Assembly (NCBI GenBank): GCA_026874595.1
Contig: CM049319.1
Span: 39,129,473 to 39,193,472, forward strand
Direction: 5' to 3'
Length of the DNA stretch: 64,000 nt
Source: Sipunculus nudus
Taxonomy: Eukaryota > Annelida > Sipuncula > Golfingiida > Sipunculidae
Both the position numbers and the translations under genes were made by a program. Below are positions 59,281 through 64,000 of this stretch, piece after piece. Numbering within the stretch: the stretch's first letter is position 1; the number at the start of each line of letters is the position of its first letter. Under the pieces are notes generated by a model. It searched no databases, had not been told where the DNA came from, and saw nothing but the letters and a program-made list of their open reading frames with translations.

Positions 59281-59570
59281 TTAACAAAAATATTCTTCTG
59301 TAAGATGAAGTCTGTAACAAAAATATTCTGCTGTAAACATGAAGTAATAAACAAAAATATTCTTCTGTAAGATGAAGTCTGTAACAAAATATTCTGCTGT
59401 AAACATGAAGTAATGAACAAAAATATTCTTCTGTAAGATGAAGTCTGTTACAAAAATATTCTGCTGTAAACATGAAGTAATAAACAAAAATATTCTTCTT
59501 TAAGATGAAGTCTGTAACAAAATATTCTGCTGTAAACATGAAGTCATTAACAAAAATATTCTACAGTAAG
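59281..59570 (+). repeat. Minisatellite of alternating ~33-bp units
   Basis: Two related units alternate: AACAAAAATATTCTTCTGTA + AGATGAAGTCTGT, and AACAAAAATATTCTGCTGTA + AACATGAAGTAAT. There are about four A/B pairs, and diverged units continue to about 59700. Open frames on the minus strand reflect the repeat period, which is near a multiple of three. Confidence 0.9.
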
Positions 59571-59850
59571 GATGAATTAATTTCTGCTTAAGAAAAAGAT
59601 TGTAGAGTAAACATGAAGTCATAAACAAAAACATTCTGGACACAGTAATGGTGTAGACCTTAAGCTTAACAACAATATTCAGCTGTAAGGATTGATAAAA
59701 TCAAATGCATTCACACTCATCTTTGTTTCATTATGTTTGCAGGAGAAGGCGTTATAATTTTAATTCTTTTCACACATATTAGTGCATATTGATTAGGATA
59801 AATATTTAAGGATATACAAGAACAACATTTAATGAGTGTTATACCAACAG

Positions 59851-60030
59851 ACTTGGTCAGCACCGGTGAGCAGCGCGCCACCAGGCACTCTGACAGCAAT
59901 GCCTTGGTTAAGACACAAACCTCTGTCTGATAGTACCATTGAAAACTATGCCAGGGAACACTTCAGCTGTCATCGCCAAGGGCTGTTCCGAAAGAAAGTA
60001 TCCCTGGATATCATGATGGTGCACTCACAG
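59851..60030 (+). CDS. ARHGAP39: ARHGAP39 exon, MyTH4 amino-terminal segment, version A
   Basis: A 180-nt exon, phase 0 in and out, bounded by AGTGTTATACCAACAG (weak pyrimidine tract) and GTAACC. An in-frame stop lies just before the acceptor, so the exon must begin after 59835. Residues 1-29 are linker (TWSAPVSSAPPGTLTAMPW and so on). Residues about 30-60 read IENYAREHFSCHRQGLFRKK followed by VSLDIMMVHSQ. The first part matches human ARHGAP39 ([20 protein letters not shown]), the first helix of the MyTH4 domain, a microtubule-binding module in myosin tails. After VS it departs from the human SIANMLAW pattern and lacks the tryptophan, which the next exon supplies. Confidence 0.9.
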
Positions 60031-60850
60031 GTAACCATGTCACTGCGCCACCTGGTGATGTTTGTGGTTTGGTGCTTCACTTATAACAAAGGTGGTGGGT
60101 GGCTTTGTTTCATGTTTTGTATTCAACCTGCGTAAACCCTGACTCATCAGGGTCTGAAACCTAAGTGTCGAGATGGGGAGAGGATGACAGGCCGAGTGAA
60201 GACTCACATCTCATGTTGGTTATAAATGCTAGAGATTGCTGTAGTCAGGACACAGTCATGCTGCTGTTAATGTCAAATTATCAGGAGATCATCAGGAGAT
60301 TTTTAATTGAGCAAGTATCGATAGTGTTTATAAAGTTAAAGGTATTCATCGAGTAATGATTTAAAAATCATTTTTGCTTATTAATGAAGTCATGTGTTTG
60401 CAAAAAATATCCCTACGACCTGTTACTCACAGAAAGCTATTAATAAAAAAGGACCATGTGATATAAAGAACTGTTTTTCTAGCATATCATACAGAATGTC
60501 CCCATCAGAATGTGTCATTGAATGAATTTGAGATTGTGCTGACATGCAATTGTCTCACTGTAAATAGAAAATACTGTGATGCAGCATGCACCCTAGATGT
60601 TCTATGTAATGGTTCAATTAATTGGACTCCGCTGTTAAACTTATGTGGATGTCTTTACAGCAGTAAACCTTTCATTTGTTCAGTTCTACAGTAAACTCTA
60701 GCATGTATAATGAACACTGAGAACTGTTGCTCAGTGTATATACCATGCTGCTACCTGTTGGGGTTTCCCAGGGGTACTGGTAATGTGGTGTCTTGCCTTT
60801 GTGTCACCTCTTGACTCATGCTTTCTCCTTTACTCTTCTGTTGGCTATAG
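60031..60850. other. Short intron between MyTH4 exons A and B
   Basis: An 820-nt intron with no recognised mobile element. The frame of exon A stays open for 35 codons past the donor, so retention would end the protein there. The acceptor side reads TTACTCTTCTGTTGGCTATAG. Confidence 0.6.
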
Positions 60851-60946
60851 ACGGAGATCTCATATGCACAAGAGAATCTGAATCGTCACAAGAAAGGGTT
60901 GCTGGGAAAAAGTGTTCCCATTACTAACATGCTGGAGTGGACCAAG
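60851..60946 (+). CDS. ARHGAP39: ARHGAP39 exon, MyTH4 amino-terminal segment, version B
   Basis: A 96-nt exon, phase 0 in and out, between TTGGCTATAG and GTAAGC. It encodes 32 residues, TEISYAQENLNRHKKGLLGK followed by SVPITNMLEWTK. YA.E....H..GL..K.V....M aligns without gaps to version A (9 identities in 31, plus many similar residues). ITNMLEW corresponds to human IANMLAW, the start of the second MyTH4 helix, so this exon joins naturally to the rest of MyTH4 expected right of the window. The two exons look like an old tandem exon duplication. Whether they are spliced together or alternatively cannot be told from sequence. Confidence 0.9.
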
Positions 60947-60954
60947 GTAAGCTG

Positions 60955-61099
60955 TTTATGTTGACTGACCTCAGGTATACAAGTTTATGTTGACTAACCT
61001 CAGGTACATGAGTTTATGTTGACTAACCTCAGGTATACAAGTTTATGTTGACTAACCTCAGGTATACAAGTTTATGTTGACTAACCTCAGGTATACAAG
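60955..61099 (+). repeat. 29-bp tandem repeat next to a splice donor
   Basis: Five copies of TTTATGTTGACTAACCTCAG + GTATACAAG, starting eight bases after the donor of exon B. Four of the five contain CAGGTATAC (the other CAGGTACAT), each a fair match to a splice donor. Confidence 0.93.
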
Positions 61100-61752
61100 T
61101 TTCAGCTTCATCTTCACTTGGCTTCAATAATCTCTTACAACAAGGAGTATTGAATTTAATTATTCACTCACTTTATTTGCTGAAGCTTAATACATTGTTT
61201 ACAAGCTTATGCAGAGATCAGCTTAAATATTTTGATGTTCCGCTACAGGGAGAAGGGGGGGGGGAGGACACAAGTACTAGAAGCCTAGCTGGCATTATTT
61301 ACTAACTAGCATATTTCATTACCAACTACACACACAAAGATCCAGATCCTCATCTTTTCCTGTGTGTGTGTGTGTGTGTGTTCACCTGTAAATACCATCC
61401 TGGGAAAAAAATCTGTAGATAGGGAAAATGGTAAGAACTAGGTAAAACCTCATTGTGGTAGAGTAAGAAAGAACTTTTGTGTGTTCATAATTTTGAAAAC
61501 ACTACCACTCAGTGTACAATTTTCAAGTTACATTCACAATGTTACAAACATACCAAGTTTTATGAAAAATACCTAGTATTTCATCCTTTACAATAAAAAT
61601 GAGAAATGAAAGCATTACGTTGCACCATGCATATTGGCTGGGAAGAAAAGTGAGGTTATGATGGCTCATCCCTTACTTTCCTAATGTGATTTCCTCCTGG
61701 TGGAGGTGGGGGTGCTTATTACAGGTGGGGAGCTTGTTACGTCAAATACAGT
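61100..61752. other. Intron with simple repeats
   Basis: It holds a run of ten or more Gs (about 61254-61264) and a (GT)n run (about 61362-61381). No gene recognised. Confidence 0.6.
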
Positions 61753-64000
61753 ATTATATTGACTCTCAGGACCAGATCCCTTGGGCATACAGAATAAATA
61801 TTATCCTTATATTGACTCTCAGGACCAGATACCTTGGGCATATAGAATAAATATTGTCATTGTATTGGCTCCCAGGACCAGATACCTTGGGCATACAGAA
61901 TAAATATTATCCTAATATTGACTCTCAGGACCGGATACCTTGGGCATATAGAATAAATATTGTCATTGTATTGGCTCTCAGGACCAGATACCTTGGGCAT
62001 ACAGAATAAATATTATCCTTATATTGACTCTCAGGACCAGATTCCTTGGGCATATAGAATAAATATTGTCATTGTATTGGCTCTCAGGGCCAGATCCCTT
62101 GGGCATACAGAATAAATATTATCCTTATATTGACTCTCAGGACCAGATTCCTTGGGCATATAGAATAAATATTGTCATTGTATTGGCTCTCAGGGCCAGA
62201 TACCTTGGGCATACAGAATAAATATTATCCTTATACTGACTCTCAGGACCAGATACCTTGGGCATATAGAATAAATATTGTCATTGTATTGGCTCTCAGG
62301 GCCAGATCCCTTGGGCATACAGAATAAATATTATCATTATATTGACTCTCAGGACCAGATACCTTGGGCATATAGAATAAATATTGTCATTGTATTGGCT
62401 CTCAGGACCAGATACCTTGGGCATACAGAATAAATATTATCCTTATACTGACTCTCAGGACCAGATACCTTGGGCATATAGAATAAATATTGTCATTGTA
62501 TTGGCTCTCAGGGCCAGATCCCTTGGGCATACAGAGTATATATTATCCTTATATTGACTCTCAGGACCAGATACCTTGGGCATATAGAATAAATATCGTC
62601 ATTGTATTGGCTCTCAGGACCAGATACCTTGGGCATACAGAATAAATATTATCCTTATATTGACTCTCAGGACCAGATACCTTGGGCATATAGAATAAAT
62701 ATTGTCATTGTATTGACTCTCAGGACCAGATACCTTGGGCATACAGAATAAATATTATCCTAATATTGATTCTCAGGACCGGATACCTTGGGCATATAGA
62801 ACAAATATTGTCATTGTATTGGCTCTCAGGACCAGATACCTTGGGCATACAGAATAAATATTATCCTTATATTGACTCTCAGGACCAGATACCTTGGGCA
62901 TATAGAATAAATATTGTCATTGTATTGGCTCTCAGGGCCAGATCCCTTGGGCATACAGAATAAATATTATCCTTATATTGACTCTCAGGACCGGATACCT
63001 TGGGCATATAGAATAAATATTGTCATTGTATTGGCTCTCAGGGCCAGATACCTAGGGCATACAGAATAAATATTATCCTTATACTGACTCTCAGGACCAG
63101 ATACCTTGGGCATATAGAATAAATATTGTCATTGTATTGGCTCTCAGGGCCAGATCCCTTGGACATACAGAATAAATATTATCCTTATATTTACTCTCAG
63201 GACCAGATACCTTGGGCATATAGAATAAATATTGTCATTGTATTGGCTCTCAGGACCAGATCCCTTGGGCATACAGAATAAATATTATCCTTATATTGAC
63301 TCTCAGGACCAGATACCTTGGACATATAGAATAAATATTGTCATTGTATTGGCTCTCAGGACCAGATCCCTTGGGCATACAGAATAAATATTATCCTTAT
63401 ATTGACTCTCAGGACCAGATACCTTGGGCATATAGAATAAATATTGTCATTGTATTGGCTCTCAGGACCAGATCCCTTGGGCATACAGAACAAATATTAT
63501 CCTTATATTGACTCTCAGGACCAGATACCTTGGACATATAGAATAAATATTGTCATTGTATTGGCTCTCAGGACCAGATCCCTTGGGCATACAGAATAAA
63601 TATTATCCTTATATTGACTCTCAGGACCAGATACCTTGGGCATGTAGAGTAAATATTGTCATTGTATTGGCTCTCAGGACCAGATCCCTTGGGCATACAG
63701 AATAAATATTATCCTTATATTGACTCTCAGGACCAGATACCTTGGGCATGTAGAGTAAATATTGTCATTGTATTGGCTCTCAGGACCAGATCCCTTGGGC
63801 ATACAGAATAAATATTATCCTTATATTGACTCTCAGGACCAGATACCTTGGGCATGTAGAATAACTTTTGTCATTGTATTGGCTCTCAGGACCAGATCCC
63901 TTGGGCATACAGAATAAATATTATCCTTATATTGACTTTCAGGACTGGATACCTTGGGCATGTAGAATAAATATTGTCATTGTATTGACTCTCAGGACCA
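61753..64000 (+). repeat. 53-bp minisatellite with alternating A/B monomers (106-bp dimer)
   Basis: Two monomers of 53 bp alternate: A = TATTGACTCTCAGGACCAGA + TACCTTGGGCATATAGAATA + AATATTGTCATTG, and B = TATTGGCTCTCAGGACCAGA + TCCCTTGGGCATACAGAATA + AATATTATCCTTA. About 42 monomers are visible and the array runs off the right edge. The A/B alternation is kept almost without exception, so the amplified unit is the dimer. It lies in the intron after MyTH4 exon B. The 53- and 106-bp periods are not multiples of three, and no long frame crosses it. Confidence 0.95.

Noticed and set aside
59219-59539. A 106-codon minus-strand frame with repeated FTAEYF peptides
   Set aside because: The peptide repeat simply mirrors the ~33-bp DNA repeat, whose length is a multiple of three.
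60031-60135. Coding extension of MyTH4 exon A beyond 60030
   Set aside because: The frame stays open for 35 codons, but the sequence no longer resembles MyTH4 and a good donor lies at 60031. Treated as intron.
62766-62963. Frame of 65 codons in the 53-bp array
   Set aside because: Produced by small variants in the array; the 53-bp period is not a multiple of three and no similar frame persists.

Overview
The window is animal nuclear DNA: AT-rich, intron-dominated and heavily invaded by repeats. It holds an internal part of one protein-coding gene on the + strand. I recognise the gene as ARHGAP39 (Vilse/CrossGAP), a Rho-GTPase-activating protein with the order WW-WW-MyTH4-RhoGAP. The repeat vocabulary (GGTGGCGCCACC palindromes, AGGTCA-rich repeats, CGTCCGTC blocks) suggests a mollusc, most likely a bivalve. 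That taxonomic call is inference.

Seven exons can be placed: 1-62 (end of the second WW domain and its conserved tail), 11916-12005, 25430-25519, 37325-38663 (large, low-complexity, His-rich start), 39785-40077, 59851-60030 and 60851-60946 (both MyTH4 amino-terminal segments). Each internal exon is bounded by AG/GT and all splice phases agree (0,0,0,1,0,0), giving about 715 codons. The true amino terminus lies left of the window; the rest of MyTH4 and the RhoGAP domain lie to the right. A 15-nt candidate microexon (39381-39395) lies between the fourth and fifth exons. The last two exons encode aligned paralogous versions of the same MyTH4 segment.

Almost everything else is intronic transposon sequence, nested up to three or four deep. 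Five repeat families (called 1 to 5 here) share one layout: a short inverted repeat near the 5' end; in families 1, 2 and 4 a CpG-rich CGTCCGTC block; a body of about 280-350-bp units that usually carry GGTGGCGCCACC; then at the 3' end a hairpin and a CTTG or CTAG terminus, inserted into T-runs without target duplication. This fits non-autonomous Helitron/Helentron-like elements. Several insertions can be checked against the uninterrupted host repeat within this window. There are also three terminal-inverted-repeat DNA elements: a hAT-like one with an 8-bp duplication, a TTAA-targeting MITE, and a 1.9-kb element with 20-bp TIRs. A decayed LINE 3' end and a tRNA-like SINE complete the set.

Tandem arrays include a 44-bp minisatellite split in two by a 6.6-kb insertion (25830-27250 and 33820-34795), a 180-bp satellite (12870-13760), an alternating 33-bp array (59281-59570), a 29-bp array just after a splice donor (60955-61099), and a 53-bp array with alternating A/B monomers running off the right edge (61753-64000). 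No tRNA or rRNA gene, CRISPR array or second protein-coding gene was found.
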